From the NCBI RefSeq assembly GCF_000006565.2, contig NC_031479.1, positions 3,126,289 through 3,190,288 on the forward strand: a DNA stretch of 64,000 nucleotides, in the 5' to 3' direction. The stretch is from Toxoplasma gondii ME49 (Eukaryota; Apicomplexa; Conoidasida; Eucoccidiorida; Sarcocystidae). A program made the position numbers and the translations under genes. Below, one piece after another: positions 1 to 11,850 of the stretch. The first letter of the stretch is position 1; each line of letters opens with the position of its first letter. The notes below the pieces were generated by a model. It was not told where the DNA came from. It did no database searches and saw nothing but the letters and a program-made list of their open reading frames with translations.

Positions 1-3000
1 TTCTTCAGCGTGAGAGTTCTCCACTTTGGAGACGACGCAGCGGGGACGCAGGGTATGGCACAGAAAGAGAAGAAAGAAAACGTCTTCCGTGCTCTCCTGG
101 CCTACGCCCTCGACGCTCATCTCGCTGCGCTCGCCTCTCAACGCGGTGCGTTCTTCTTCTGCAGCTCCTCAAACGCCCGCGTCCACTTTGTTTGGCAACT
201 TCAAACGCGTTAATTTCAATCATACACGCCTGTCTGCAAGTATTGACGTTTAGACGTTTAGACGTACGCATACATATGTGTGCATGTTTGTTTACATCTG
301 TGCATGCGTCTGTGTGGGTCGGCCCTCGGCGTACGTCGCCGCGTCCATGGGTGCGCATATGTTTCGCTGCAGTGCTCCAGACGCAACCGTGCTCATAGAA
401 TTGTGTTTGTATATGTGTATATTTATGCAGCATTATCTGTAAACAAGTATTTGTATATATATCTTCATATATGCGGATTGCTGTACATACATGGGCATTT
501 GTGTCGGCGCGTTGCTCTGTAGAGACCAAGCAAGTTCCGTGATACGTAATGGGTACACACATGTCCATATATATGTCTATATATATATGTCTATATATAT
601 GACTATATATGCATATCAGTTCGTTCGTCTGTTCCTATACATTTGTGATTTCATAAAATGTATCCTGCGCGATAGTTATTTACAGATCGATCTGCATATG
701 TACGCGTGGATGCTTTGTGAACTGTTTTCGAAGGCGAAATGTGAGAGAAGATGCACACTTGACTGGTTCTGTGTGTTGTCTCGGTTAGTGAGTTCACCGT
801 TGCATACTTTCCTGTCTCCTCTTGCGCCTGCTCGTTTTCGCCAGCCCTCGGGCCACAAATTGCCTTCTCCTTCCTTCGTTTTCTGCCGCGTTTCGCCTCG
901 CAGGATTTCCTCTGACGGAGCTTTGGGACGCTCTGCACGAGCACTACTTGTTTTTCGCAGAAGAGCGAGAAGACGTTGTCTTCTCCTTCTTCTTTCCTCT
1001 CTTGGTGAACATGGCAGCGCGAGTGGCTCCGCAAGCGCTGCCCGCCCAGTTGTTTTCTCTTCTCTCCTCTTCCTTCTCATCGGACGCGGCCGGGGACAAG
1101 ATCTTGAAGCAAAGCGGCACAAAGCGGGGAAACGCGGAGAGAACTGGAGAGAAGGCTCTGCCGCGAGATGCGGTGCATGCGCTCTCTGTCGCTTCTCAAG
1201 ACGACGCGTCTCTGCCGTACCCTCTCCTGTCTGTCGGCGAGTCCCTGAAGGAGTCTTCGGTCGTGCCTCCGGCTCCCGCAGATCTCGCAGTTCTGCACCT
1301 TTTGTTTCTTCTTTGTCCTCTGACGGATTTTCGACACCCTCTGCTGTCTTGCGCCTTTCTGCTTCTGGATTTCTTCTCAAGCTTCTTCTCCTCGTTCTCT
1401 CTCGCCCTCGCAGCCGGAGTCCGACCTTCCCTCCATAGGCTGCCTCTCCCGCCGCTGCCAACTTCCGAGGCTGCTGCGGCGCTGGCCTGCAGCGAAGCTC
1501 AGAAGGTCAGACGAGAGGCGCCATCGGGCAGTGCAGAGAACAGAGAAGGCGAAAACCGGGATCTGCCGCAGGTCCATGCGTCTCTCTCGGGAGACAGACA
1601 ACCGGCTGAGAAACGCGGAGACAAGGACCAGGTTGCGCGCGCTCACGGGCCGATACCCCCCTGTCTTTCCCCAGACGCGGTCGACACTTGCATGCAAATT
1701 CTACTTCTCCAACGCATGGCGATGCATGCCTCAGGCCGCGTCTTCCCGTCCTTCTTCACTCTCGCACTCGCTCTCCTTCGCACCCTGCTGGAACCGGAAG
1801 GACGCGCCGAGGGACAGAAGCCTGAAAAAGCTAAAGAAAAAGAAAACTCACCCTTCACGGACACAGACCGAATCAAAATGGCCCAAGCTGTCCTAGCCAC
1901 ACTTCGTGCACAAACCACCCAAATGGTACACGGCATATGCCATCAAACTAAAATACACCAAAATTCCTGTTGTGTTTGTATATATGTATAATTACATACA
2001 TATGTATATATGTACCATTACATATATATGTATACATGTATAATTACATACATAGGTATATATGTACAATTACCTATATATATATATATATATGTATAAT
2101 ATATATATATTGTGTATACACACACCATATTTGTATATAGAGTGTCTTTTGTAAATATTTACAATTGTGCAAGGGTTGTGAGAAGCGCGAAGAGACCGAG
2201 CACTTTGACTTTGGTGACTCTTTGTGTATTTGTGGCACAACTTGGATTTTTTCTAAATGGCGAAAACACCTGCTTTGCTTTCGGCTCGTTTTTCGTCATA
2301 TTTTCTTGGTGGAGTCCTGGTTACCTTTTCCTGATTTTTTCTCTGCATGCACCAGTCGTATGGTTGCGGGCCGATCGTCTCGACTTGCCGGTTCCTTGCT
2401 TCGTGTCTCCCTCTCTTTGTCACATGAAGCCATTATGCTCCGTTCGTCTTCACTTCCTTCTCGCCGTCTGTTCCCCTCCCGCTGCTGATTTCTCCGTTCT
2501 GCACTGGCCTGTCTGTTACCTTTCGGCTCCTCGTTCCTTCACTCTCCGTCTTTCTCGATCTCTTCTTCTCTGTGCAGGCCGAGGCCTCGCCAGCGGCGTA
2601 CGTTCCTGTTGCACACTGCCTGCTGCCTGCGGCGCCTTTTCTCCACGCGTCGATCCTCTTGTCTGTCCTCCGAAGTTCGCCGAAAGCCAAGCAGGCAGCG
2701 CATGCAGCGGCCCGCGTGGATGAATCTGACACGACAGAAGCCGTTCTTGAGCGCCTGAGAGATTCGCCATTTTTCCCTCTGCTGACCAACTTCAGACGAT
2801 TCTGGAGAGAGTCCGAGTCGATTCTGAAGAAGCCTCTCGTTCCTCTCAGCCTCTACCACACCGCCGAAAAGGTGAGGAATACACAGGAACTCCTGTCGGG
2901 ATCCTGAGCTCGACCCTTTTGTGAACTCCTCTGAACTCTACGAGACCATCGGGGTAAAGAGAGCGAAAGGGAAATGTGTGTCTCGACTCGGCCTCCACAG

Positions 3001-3819
3001 GGGGAGATGCAAATTCTTTTTTCTGCTCTTTCTTCACTCATCGTTTCCCTCGACAGTCCACATTCATTGCTGCCGCACACGTAAAGATTTACGGATTTCT
3101 GGAAGCATGACCCTCCTCCCTGTCGCTTGTTGCGTCTCATGCTCGCCTCCGCCGCAGCTTGGGGATTTTTTCTTCTCACGTAGAATTCTGTTTCACCTTC
3201 CCCCGTGGTTCGTTCTCCCCTGCGGAGATGCGCTCGCCCGCGCGCCAAATCACGGCACGGCATGCTTCTCTTTCCTTTCTTTGTGAGATTGGTCTTTCTT
3301 TTCTGCCTTCTCTTGAGTCTTCTTCTCGTCATTCGGCCTTGTTTTCGCTGCGCGGTCTTGCTCTTGTGTATTCTGGCATCCTTTCTTGTGCGGTTTTTCT
3401 CTTTCCCTTTCTGCTTCTTGTCCCCTTCCTCCATCTCAAGAGACGCGACAAGCTCTTGCCTCCGTTGTTCTCAGGTAGGCCTCACGCTGTTGACTCCGCG
3501 CTACGTGGAGCCTGCTATGCTTCGGCGCCGCGGCGCTTCCTCGGCGACTGACGACACCCGTGAGGACTTTGAAGAGTTGCGAAGAGAGAAGCGACAAGCG
3601 AACGAAATGCGGAGACACGTTGGCCGCATGCTGCGCCGAGATGCGGCGTTTCTGGTGGCGCAGAAAGGACGCAAAGAAGTCCACCGAAAGCGACGAAACG
3701 CAGACCGACAGAAGGAGATCCTCGGCATCCTCGAGCAAGACCAAGTCGAATACAAAAAGCTCAAAACCACGGGTACGCCGGCTGTTGGACGTGGAAAGCA
3801 CAGATTTCGAGGAACTTGA
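1..3819 (+). CDS. NOP14: NOP14-like nucleolar protein, 3' part (5' end outside window)
   Basis: NOP14 acts in the small-subunit processome, in 18S rRNA maturation and nucleolar 40S assembly. Exons proposed: about 9-145, 904-1925, 2578-2871 and 3475-3819, with phases 1, 0 and 0 at the joins. They encode about 598 C-terminal residues. The first exon follows TTCTTCAG and reads RVLHFGDD..., matching the region before the helical repeats. The second contains CPLTDFRHPLLS, resembling the family FPTSDFRHPV segment. The last has YVEPAMLRRR and a basic helix with GRMLRRDAAFLVAQ, like the RELRKDxxFIAxE tail of NOP14, and stops at 3817-3819. The 904-1925 exon carries a long low-complexity insert (about 1500-1680). 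Identification is from memory of family motifs. The donor ATG|GTACAC at 1925 is the least certain join. A donor-like GGTACG near 3773 could add another 3' exon. Confidence 0.72.
563..616. repeat. TA-rich microsatellite in NOP14 intron
   Basis: Imperfect (ATATATGTCT) repeats lie inside the proposed 146-903 intron. Confidence 0.8.
1978..2122. repeat. TA/TATGTA microsatellite in NOP14 intron
   Basis: A long run of TATATG, TACATA and (TA)n units lies within the 1926-2577 intron. Confidence 0.85.
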
Positions 3820-6800
3820 GCACCAAGCATTTCCCTCAATCTACTTGTAGCTTCCCCCGCCGATTCGTACGGATTTTTATCAAGATGCTGATGTTGTTGA
3901 CACACGGCTCGTTGGGCAGGTGTCAAGAGCCTAGATGTCTCGTGCTCTTCCTCGTGTGAAGTATGCGAAGGCGTTTCTCGCGTTTGTTGCACTTTCGTGT
4001 ATCTGTCCTCTGTGGTCTCGAGCAAACGAGGACGTCAGAGGACGAGCAGCTTCAGAGGGGCGGAGGGAGCGAGAAAAGGGAAGAAGCGACAAAGGGAAGA
4101 GACAAAGCAAGAATCCAGACAACGGCTGGCGACTCAGGACACAGGTGCATTCTTTGCTGGCAGACACCCGGTGTGGGTTTCTCGATTTTCGTGGAGAACC
4201 GAGTTCTCGGAAACGCATCCAAGTGTTTGTGAAGCCTCTGCATGCGCGTTTTCAGGTGGTACCATGGATACTTCACTCGCCGCGTATCGTCCCAGCAAAT
4301 GCAAGAAGAAGAAGCGTATGGCGGGCAACCAGCAAGAAGCCCAGATACAGCACGGCTAGCTGGAAAGAAGCGTTTCTGCATGCGCTTAGGTTTCAGACTT
4401 TTCCATTCTCTTTGGTCCTCGACCGTTGGAGCTTGGACTCGACTGGCGTGTCATCTGCCGGCTCTGTCCTTGATTCGTCGGTGTCCCAAATACAAGGTCT
4501 CACTCTTTTCAGTCTCCTTTCTTTGTTCATAATCACTTTTTGCAGTGCGCGTTTCTCAGCTGTCTCGATTCTTTCAACTTGTTTCCTTTTGGGTTCCTCC
4601 ACGTTGTTCGGTTTCTCTTTCTGTGCGTGTCACTTTTTCCAATTTCGTTTCTTCGCTTTTTCAGTCTCGCTCTCTCGTCGTGCTTCTCTGCCATAAAGTC
4701 CCAGTCTCGAAAGGCTTCGTTCTTTGCCTTCTGGAAGGATTCGCCGTCATTCACATGCTCCAACTCTCTTTTTTATGACTCTGGTTTCGTCTTGCTCTTT
4801 TCCATATCGGCTGCTGCGAGAGCCCTGACAACCAAGCAGCTTTCTGGTCACGATGCGTTCCTCTTTCTTCGATCTCGAGTGAGAGCACAAGGCCGCAGAA
4901 GGCGAAAGAGAAAACGAAGAAGACTTGCCTCCGCGTCAAGCGTCAGTGTCTCCATACAGTCCCTGGAAACAGAGCTGGAAGTCTCTGAAACGTACAGGCT
5001 CTGTTTTCGACAGAGACTCCTCTGCTTCGCGAGTCGGTCCTTCGTTCAAATGCTGCAGTGAAGGACCTTTCTTTCTAGAGAGCGCATCGCGAGACGCACT
5101 CCGAGCCTCCCGGTCTGAAAATGATTGAAACTTTGCTGCTTTCGACACATTTGCATGCGTCGGTTCTTACGTACAAGAGGCGGAAAAAACATGTTCCATA
5201 ACGCGTGGTATTTCCGCCACTGCTGTTTCTGGATATGTACTTTTCGTTACTACAAAATAACTCCTCCTGTCATGCTCCTAAATTGAAACCAGTTAAGTGA
5301 CGCACCGTTTAGGTACCTAGTCACGGCATGAGCCATCCGTCATGACGAGCCTCCGTGTTCCTCTACTTGGTGCCTTGGCGACTTTTGAAGGCGGCCGGCC
5401 TTCTCTACCGTCTTCTGCGGCGGTTAAGTGCACTCCACCTCAAACGCCAGGTGGACCGTTTGTAACATAGCTATCGAAAGGCTGGACCAACGAGACAGGC
5501 CTTCTATCGTTTTCTACCTCTCCCTACTACCCACATACTTCCGGCTCCCCGCGAAATCGGCGACCCTCTTTCCACGGTTCCTGCTTGCCTCCCAGTTGCT
5601 CGCGCCAGTGCGAAAGCGCTGATTATACTCGCGTCTGAGGCGTATTGTTTGCTGGCTGTCGCTGCGCGGCGAACGAGCGCTCCACGTCTTGCGCGAGCAG
5701 CAGATCGACGTCGAAAAAACTTTCATGTTGCTGGATACTGTGTTCACCGCGTGCAGCGGCATTAAGCAGTTCAGGGCGGTTCGGCTACAGCAGCCGCGAA
5801 ACGCCTGGTGACTCGACTCTCAGAGCAGCAGCTGGAGTCGCAGCCGCGTCCTTGGAACTCGGATGTTCCCAAGGCGGGGACGAAGCCCAAGTCGTTTTCT
5901 CTGAGAATGACAACTCTGGAAGAGTCGAAAGAAGACAAGCGTTTCAAATAGTCGTGGACACCGGAGGCGGCGCACACACTGGTCTGAGTTCCCAGTTTCT
6001 GAGTTCTTCCTTCCCCGGCAGACCGCAAAGCAGCAAATGCAACTCGAGAAACCTTATTCGCTGTTTCGCCTTCTTCGGGAGAAGATACCTTCGCGATACT
6101 TCGCCTCCCTGTGTCTCTGGGCTCCCCCCTCGGCGTCTGGAGGGACCAGTAACTAGCGAAACGTACGGCTCGACTCGCGAAGACGCTTCGAACACCACTC
6201 ATCGTCTCTGGTTGTCATCATGGTCGTCCTGCAGAAACAGCAGAGAAGCCAGCGCAGACAAACGCTCCTTTTCACAAAATCACGGACGCATGCAAAACTG
6301 GATCCGAGCATCTAACGCCTCAGCTGTGCATGCATGTCGATGTCGAAATTCAGATAGAAATGAATGCACGTTTTTTAGATGTGGACCAGGGCAAAAGCAG
6401 CGAAAGAGAGACCGTTCCACGCGTTCCACGCACTGACTCGTTTTTGGTATTTTCAGCATCATGCACATGCATAAAGACTGGTGTTTTGACATGGGCGTTG
6501 TCGGACATGCACAACTGCGCGCAGTGTAGAGTTGCATGTCTCCCCTCTCGCTGAGAAAGGCACAGACGCGACGTCTTGCTCGCGACCTTCCACCAGTCTG
6601 TGCTCTCTCAGAGCTGAAATGCGTGAGTCAAATTGGACGATTCAACAACTCAGCTCTTCACGACAACTGTACGAAGCCACTCTGTTGGACGGCGAAAAGG
6701 CACGAACAAGAATTGAATTTCAGTGGCGACATCGACGGCTTTCTACATCCGTTGAAACTGTCGCCTGCGAGCCTCCCACAATTCTACATATGTTCGCGGC

Positions 6801-6909
6801 CTTTTACGTCAATGAAAACTGTTCCGGCCGGGTGTCCAACGACCAAGGGAGTATTCGGTTTCGAGTCGAAGTGAACTTTAGTACCGCGATGACAGGTACT
6901 CTACATCAG
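3820..6909. other. Convergent intergenic/UTR region between NOP14 and IDH
   Basis: This stretch separates the NOP14 stop (+) from the IDH stop (-), so it should hold two 3' UTRs. It contains one 253-codon ORF (3935-4696) and several short coding-looking segments on the + strand between 5342 and 6310 that do not share a frame (see findings). I could not build a gene with consistent splice phases here. Confidence 0.5.
3935..4696 (+). CDS. Uncertain ORF with signal-peptide-like start
   Basis: The ORF is 253 codons and starts 115 bases after the NOP14 stop. Residues 9-29 form a hydrophobic stretch after a basic start (KYAKAFLAFVALSC...), resembling a signal peptide. A very basic segment follows, and the C-terminal 90 residues are Phe/Ser/Leu-rich, which looks like translated pyrimidine-rich noncoding DNA. 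An acceptor-like TTTTCAG lies inside near 4255. It could be the first exon of a small secreted protein or simply the NOP14 3' UTR. I do not recognise it, and the second explanation is at least as likely. Confidence 0.18.
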   Translation: MSRALPRVKYAKAFLAFVALSCICPLWSRANEDVRGRAASEGRREREKGRSDKGKRQSKNPDNGWRLRTQVHSLLADTRCGFLDFRGEPSSRKRIQVFVKPLHARFQVVPWILHSPRIVPANARRRSVWRATSKKPRYSTASWKEAFLHALRFQTFPFSLVLDRWSLDSTGVSSAGSVLDSSVSQIQGLTLFSLLSLFIITFCSARFSAVSILSTCFLLGSSTLFGFSFCACHFFQFRFFAFSVSLSRRASLP

Positions 6910-9900
6910 TTATGTTCTAGGCCTGACCACAGACGAATTGTGCTCAGAGGCTGCGTAGTGTTCCCAATTCGAGTTCGATAACTTGCCCCCAACGCCTTGG
7001 TCCGCATGCGGGGCTTGGCGAGTGATCAAGTTCATCTTGAGTGTGTCAGAGATCGCGTCCATAAACTCCTCTGTTGTCAGGTAGTCGCTGGCCTGCAGTG
7101 CATGCGAACCATTCGACAGCATGCGAACTCCACATCTGTTCGTCTCTTGCTTCTCTCAAATGCAGACGAATTGTCTCCACTCCTCCGGGTGGTGAGCGGA
7201 GACCACGGTCCTTCCAAAAAGAACTCGGCTTTGGCGCAGCAACAGCGAGAAGAGAGAAAAGCCGACAAGGAACGAGATGCGTCGATTCTCTTCGAATGCA
7301 GTCAAGTCGGCAGGTCACAAAGAACTCGGGGAAGCCGGGGAAAGCTTGACATAACCCGCGAAATCCCCCGTTTGCGTCGTTCAATTCAACATGCTACACA
7401 GCCGCAGATTCACGACACCAATCCACCTCCACAGTTCCTCAGCTGCACTCTAGAAAACAGAGAGAAAAACACAGCGAGGCAGAGTGAGAAAACCACAGAG
7501 AGACAAATACAGAGACACATGGAAAGGCGAGAAAGCTGAGAGCCGTATTTAAAAGGCGCGAGTAACGCAGCCCCGTCTACAGCCAGCTTCCCAGATGCCA
7601 GGTAAAACGTACCGTGACTTTGTCTGCGCCTTTGACACAGAGGGCAAGATCCTTCGGCATCGCTCCGTTCTCGACGGTTTGGATGCATGCGTGCTCGAGC
7701 GCCAGACAGAACTGCCCCAGTCGGTCGTTGCCGTCCAACTTCGCCCTATATTCGGAAAAGGCAGCAAGGGCGCAAGGTAAGCGGTACAGCCAAGGGAATG
7801 AGTGGAGGCCTGGTTCCCAAGGTATCAGACATTGCGGCTGGTGTACGATATATTAGGGACTGAGGAGGACTCCTGAGGTTTGACTTTTCACAGAAAGGGC
7901 ACTGATCCAGTTACTAAAGAGGAGTCGAAAGCCTTCCTTTTCGAATGAATTCGTGTCGAGAGAGAGATGTGCATGTGGACATAAGACTGTGTAAATGGAG
8001 AGACGTCGATCCACGTATCTGGGCATGCATCACGCATGCCGAGATAATGCTCATATAGAACCTTTTAAGAAAGCAATGACAGACAAGAGACAAGCAGATA
8101 CACAAAGGAATCAATCCATCGATGTCGACAGATAAAGAAACCTCTATTTAGACGTAAATTCAGCAGTTTGATGTGTACGGGAGCAAAGAGTGAAGTTCTA
8201 GATTTCGACCCTTCCCGAGTGCCCTGCGTTCTCTCGTACCTGTGCGCGAGGCCGCGAGTCCAGGCAAAAATGGAGGCGATTGGATTCGTCGAGGTTTTCT
8301 GGCCTTTCTGGTGTTGGCGGTAATGACGCGTGACCGTGCCATGAGCAGCCTCGCTTACGACAGTCTTTCCGTCCGGGCAGACCAAAATGGAAGTCATCAA
8401 TCCGAGAGAGCCGTAGCCCTGCAAAGGTGCAGAGAAAGGAAACTCGCGAAACGCCTTTTCTGTGCGAAAAACGCCACCCTTCCACGCCGCGACAAACGTT
8501 CAGAGATCAAAACACCAACGCCGGAGACAGAAAAGACTCACTGGAGAAGAGGAGATACGACAGACACACAGAGTCTTGGTAAGGCGAACTCACCTCACAA
8601 AGAGGGGAAAGAACAGCTAAAATGTGGACCGCAAGAGAACAAAGTTCACAAATACAAGAGAAAAGCCACTACACTGAAGGAGGCTACAGCCGAGGAATGT
8701 GGAGGCATCCGCAACGAGTGCCAGAGACGCCGGAGATGAGAGAAGAGACAAAGAGATCTCTGAGAAGGCCAACTCACCGGGGCGATGACGACACTCAGAA
8801 AAGGAACCATGAGAGCAAACGCTCCTCCGGCACGGTGTCCAAATAGAAAGCTCTTGGGTCACTCTGTGGCAAACAGAAGTTGAAAAAAGGAAACCTGTGA
8901 CGACTCACCTGAGCAACAATATCGGACTGAACGTCTCCATCGTAGTTTTTGCACGCCCAAACGAAGCCACCCTCGGACTTGAGAGCCTGCGCAACCATAT
9001 CGTCGATCAGTCGGTGCTCATACCAAATGCCTTGCTTTTCAAAGAGAGGCTTAAATTGCTCGTCGTAGTAGGACTGGAAAATATCTTTAAACATTCCGTC
9101 GTACTGCTTCAGAATCGTGTTCTTCGTGCTCAGATACAGCGGCATGTTCTGCAGGAAAAACAGAAAAAACAAGCACCACGGCGAGGATCCTGCTAACAGG
9201 CGGAAGACGACGCTGCCCGAACGGAAGCCAAATTCCCTTGGGAGACACAGGGACTGCCGCACTGCGAAGAGCCAACGACGTGTCATGCTTCATCAGACGA
9301 GGAAACAAGGACAAGCGCGCGAATTCAGACGAAGTCGCAATCCTAGCTGTGTTCTCCGACGAGGCGCATCTCGCCCTGTCACACAGCAAGCGGGTAGGAA
9401 AAGGAAAACCGACTCCAGTCTGTCATCCACAGTTGGCTTGTCCAGCAAAGAAAGACTTACCTCTCATATATATATATATATATATATACATTCAAATAGG
9501 GACACAGATCGAGAGATCGAGAGATATGGATGTAGATAGATAGACAAACAGATAGATATAGGTAGATAGAGATAGAATTAGAGAGATAGATATAATAGAT
9601 GCAGATAGATAGGCAAATAGATAGAGATAGGTAGATAGAGATAGACAGAGACAGTATTGCTGGAAACAGAGATGTACACAGAGGTGGATAAATGTCAGTG
9701 GCTCTGCAGAAACAGATAGGTTGGGTTATACAGAGACGTAGACGTCAAGAAGAGATGCGGCGCATCCTTGAGTTCTCTCGCCTTTCCAAAAGGGAAGCAA
9801 AAGAAAGAGAGAAGGATCGCACCTGTTGCAGAGCAAATTTGAAGGAGCTGAGAGCGAATCCGCGGATGCTGTCTTCTGTGTTGTACATGCCGAGCATGAC

Positions 9901-11850
9901 GCCAGGGCCGCTGAAGGAGAAAACTTTCTTCTCCACGCGCGAACCTCCAGCTGGGGTGAAGGAAATCGTGAAGTCTCCCGGACCGTCGCAGACGAGAGAC
10001 TCTGCCTTGTACTGGTCGCCATAGGCATGACGACCAATCACGATCGGCTTCTTCCACCCAGGCACCAGACGCGGCACATTGCTAATCAAAATCGGAGCGC
10101 GAAACACCGTCCCGTCCAAAATGTTTCTGCACACACCCGCAGTGGAAACCTAGCACGACGCATGCTCGCGCCCGACGTAAAGAATACAGTGCTTGGGGTG
10201 TTCCAGGTGGATTCGGAGTTCTCTGTCTTTGGCGCACCCATCAAGTAAAACCAAAACGAGTGAAGCTGTTAAAGCCTAGTCAAAGCACTTGGCACCACAG
10301 ACCAAACGAGGTCACCTATATCCACTAACATATACAGTATGCACTCATACATAGATATAGATACATAGATAGCTATACATCGGTATACATAGATATAGAT
10401 AGATAGATAGATATAGATAGATATAGATAGATATAGATAGATCTACATAGATATAGATATAGATAGATATAGACAGATATAGATAGATAGCTATAGATAG
10501 ATCTATATAGATATAGATAGAGAGAGATATAGACAGATATAGAATGATAGATATACTGTATTCCGAGTGCGTGTGTGGATTCGAGGGGAGACGCAGCACT
10601 GGTCGAGTGGCAATTCGGTGGCACGGAGCCGGAATTCAGGCGCATGCGTAGCAAGAGAAAGGCGAAGGCCAGCGCAAGAGGAAACACCGAGCGAACATCG
10701 GAGACGGGAAAAACGAGACGGCGAGAAGGCAGAACGAGCGCCAGGACACGCATGGACGCTCTGAATGTAGAAACGACAGACGACTACGAAAAACGATGGT
10801 GGAGGAGAAAACAAAAGACGGGGAACGCTCGCACGTCAAGCCATTCTGCTGTCGTACGCTTGTTGTCGAACAACGAAAAGAACAGCAGCGACTGAGTAGT
10901 AGCTTTCCTCGTTCCTCCAGAACGTTCGTTTCAAGAGGCCTTTTGCGCGAGTGCAACTCTTTGTGCAATTTCAAGTTCGAACATTTGGTGCTGTGTTCCC
11001 GGTCACTTCGCGTTCGCTAAATAATACCTTGAGAGGCGCACGATATCTTGTACACACCAAATCATCTAGATGCAAATAGATACATATATATATGGCATTT
11101 CGAGAAAAGACGAAGCGAACGTTTAACACATTTTGGGGGGATAAAAGTGCCTGTAGAGCGAGTTCGTGCGGGCAACGCGTTTCATTGGCTGGATGTGTAA
11201 CGAGAAACCCTACGTGTCTTTCAAGGTCTTTCATGCCAACAGCCTCGGTTTTGTGTGGCGGTCGCCTACCTGATAGTACCATTTGGGCTTTTCCACATTT
11301 TTTTCAAGTTGAATTCCTTGACGCGGCCTTCGTCGGGGGTGATGGTGGCGCATTTGATTCCGACGTGACACTTTTTGATGGCTTCTGCTGCCTCGAGCGT
11401 CACCTTGTCTTCGGTTTGGTCGCGGTTCGTGACGCTCAAGTCGTAGTACTCGAGGGGAATTTCGACGTACGGAAACAGGAGTTTCTCTTTGATCCACGCC
11501 CATAGAATGCGGGTCATTTCGTCGCCGTCCATCTCCACAACTGGGTTCGCAACGTGGATTTTCCCCTCCAAGTTGAATGCCCCCCCAGTAGCCACGGAGG
11601 CAGCGGAGGCAAAGAAGCGCGGCGAAGCGTCGGGATTACCGGATTTCTGGACAGGAGAAACGGCCAGTCCAGACGAAGCGGAGGAAGAAGTCGAGGAAAC
11701 TGTGTTGCAGAGCGCCGAAGAAAGCAGCTGCGGACGGACGCATGCGCTCTTCGTCGACAGTGCTCTGGCGAAAGTCGAGGATTGCAGGGAAGTGAAAGGG
11801 AAAGCGGGGCTTGCCGCCCTCGCGGTAATTCGGCGAAGCGCGGAAGCCAT
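6910..11850 (-). CDS. Isocitrate dehydrogenase [NADP+], mitochondrial type
   Basis: This enzyme oxidatively decarboxylates isocitrate to 2-oxoglutarate using NADP+. Exons on the minus strand: 11850-11270, 10126-9823, 9148-8909, 8418-8240, 7745-7613 and 7092-6910. The total is 1620 nt, giving 539 residues, and every join is in phase. The first ~90 residues ([17 protein letters not shown]...) are Arg/Ser/Ala-rich and poor in acidic residues, as expected of a mitochondrial presequence. The catalytic body begins [21 protein letters not shown]. The family metal/substrate signature NYDGDVQSD...[10 protein letters not shown] spans the exon 3/4 junction (residues ~366-385). Other landmarks are [20 protein letters not shown] and HRAKLDGN. 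The start at 11850 has an AAAAAATGG context; in-frame residues upstream look like 5' UTR. The C-terminus extends about 35 residues past the usual LKxxL end. Introns 1 and 2 hold GATA/TA repeats. I cannot tell whether it is also targeted to the apicoplast. Confidence 0.95.
9467..9488. repeat. (TA)n microsatellite
   Basis: A pure TA run of about 11 units in IDH intron 2. Confidence 0.9.
9505..9653. repeat. Imperfect GATA/TAGA repeat
   Basis: Degenerate AGATAGAT units in IDH intron 2. Confidence 0.85.
10348..10559. repeat. GATATA/TAGATA minisatellite-like tract
   Basis: About 210 bp of TAGATATAGATAGA-type units in IDH intron 1. Confidence 0.9.

Noticed and set aside
7410..7690. Minus-strand ORF overlapping IDH exon 5
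   Set aside because: Different frame from the enzyme. The proper frame gives [12 protein letters not shown]..., which matches the family.
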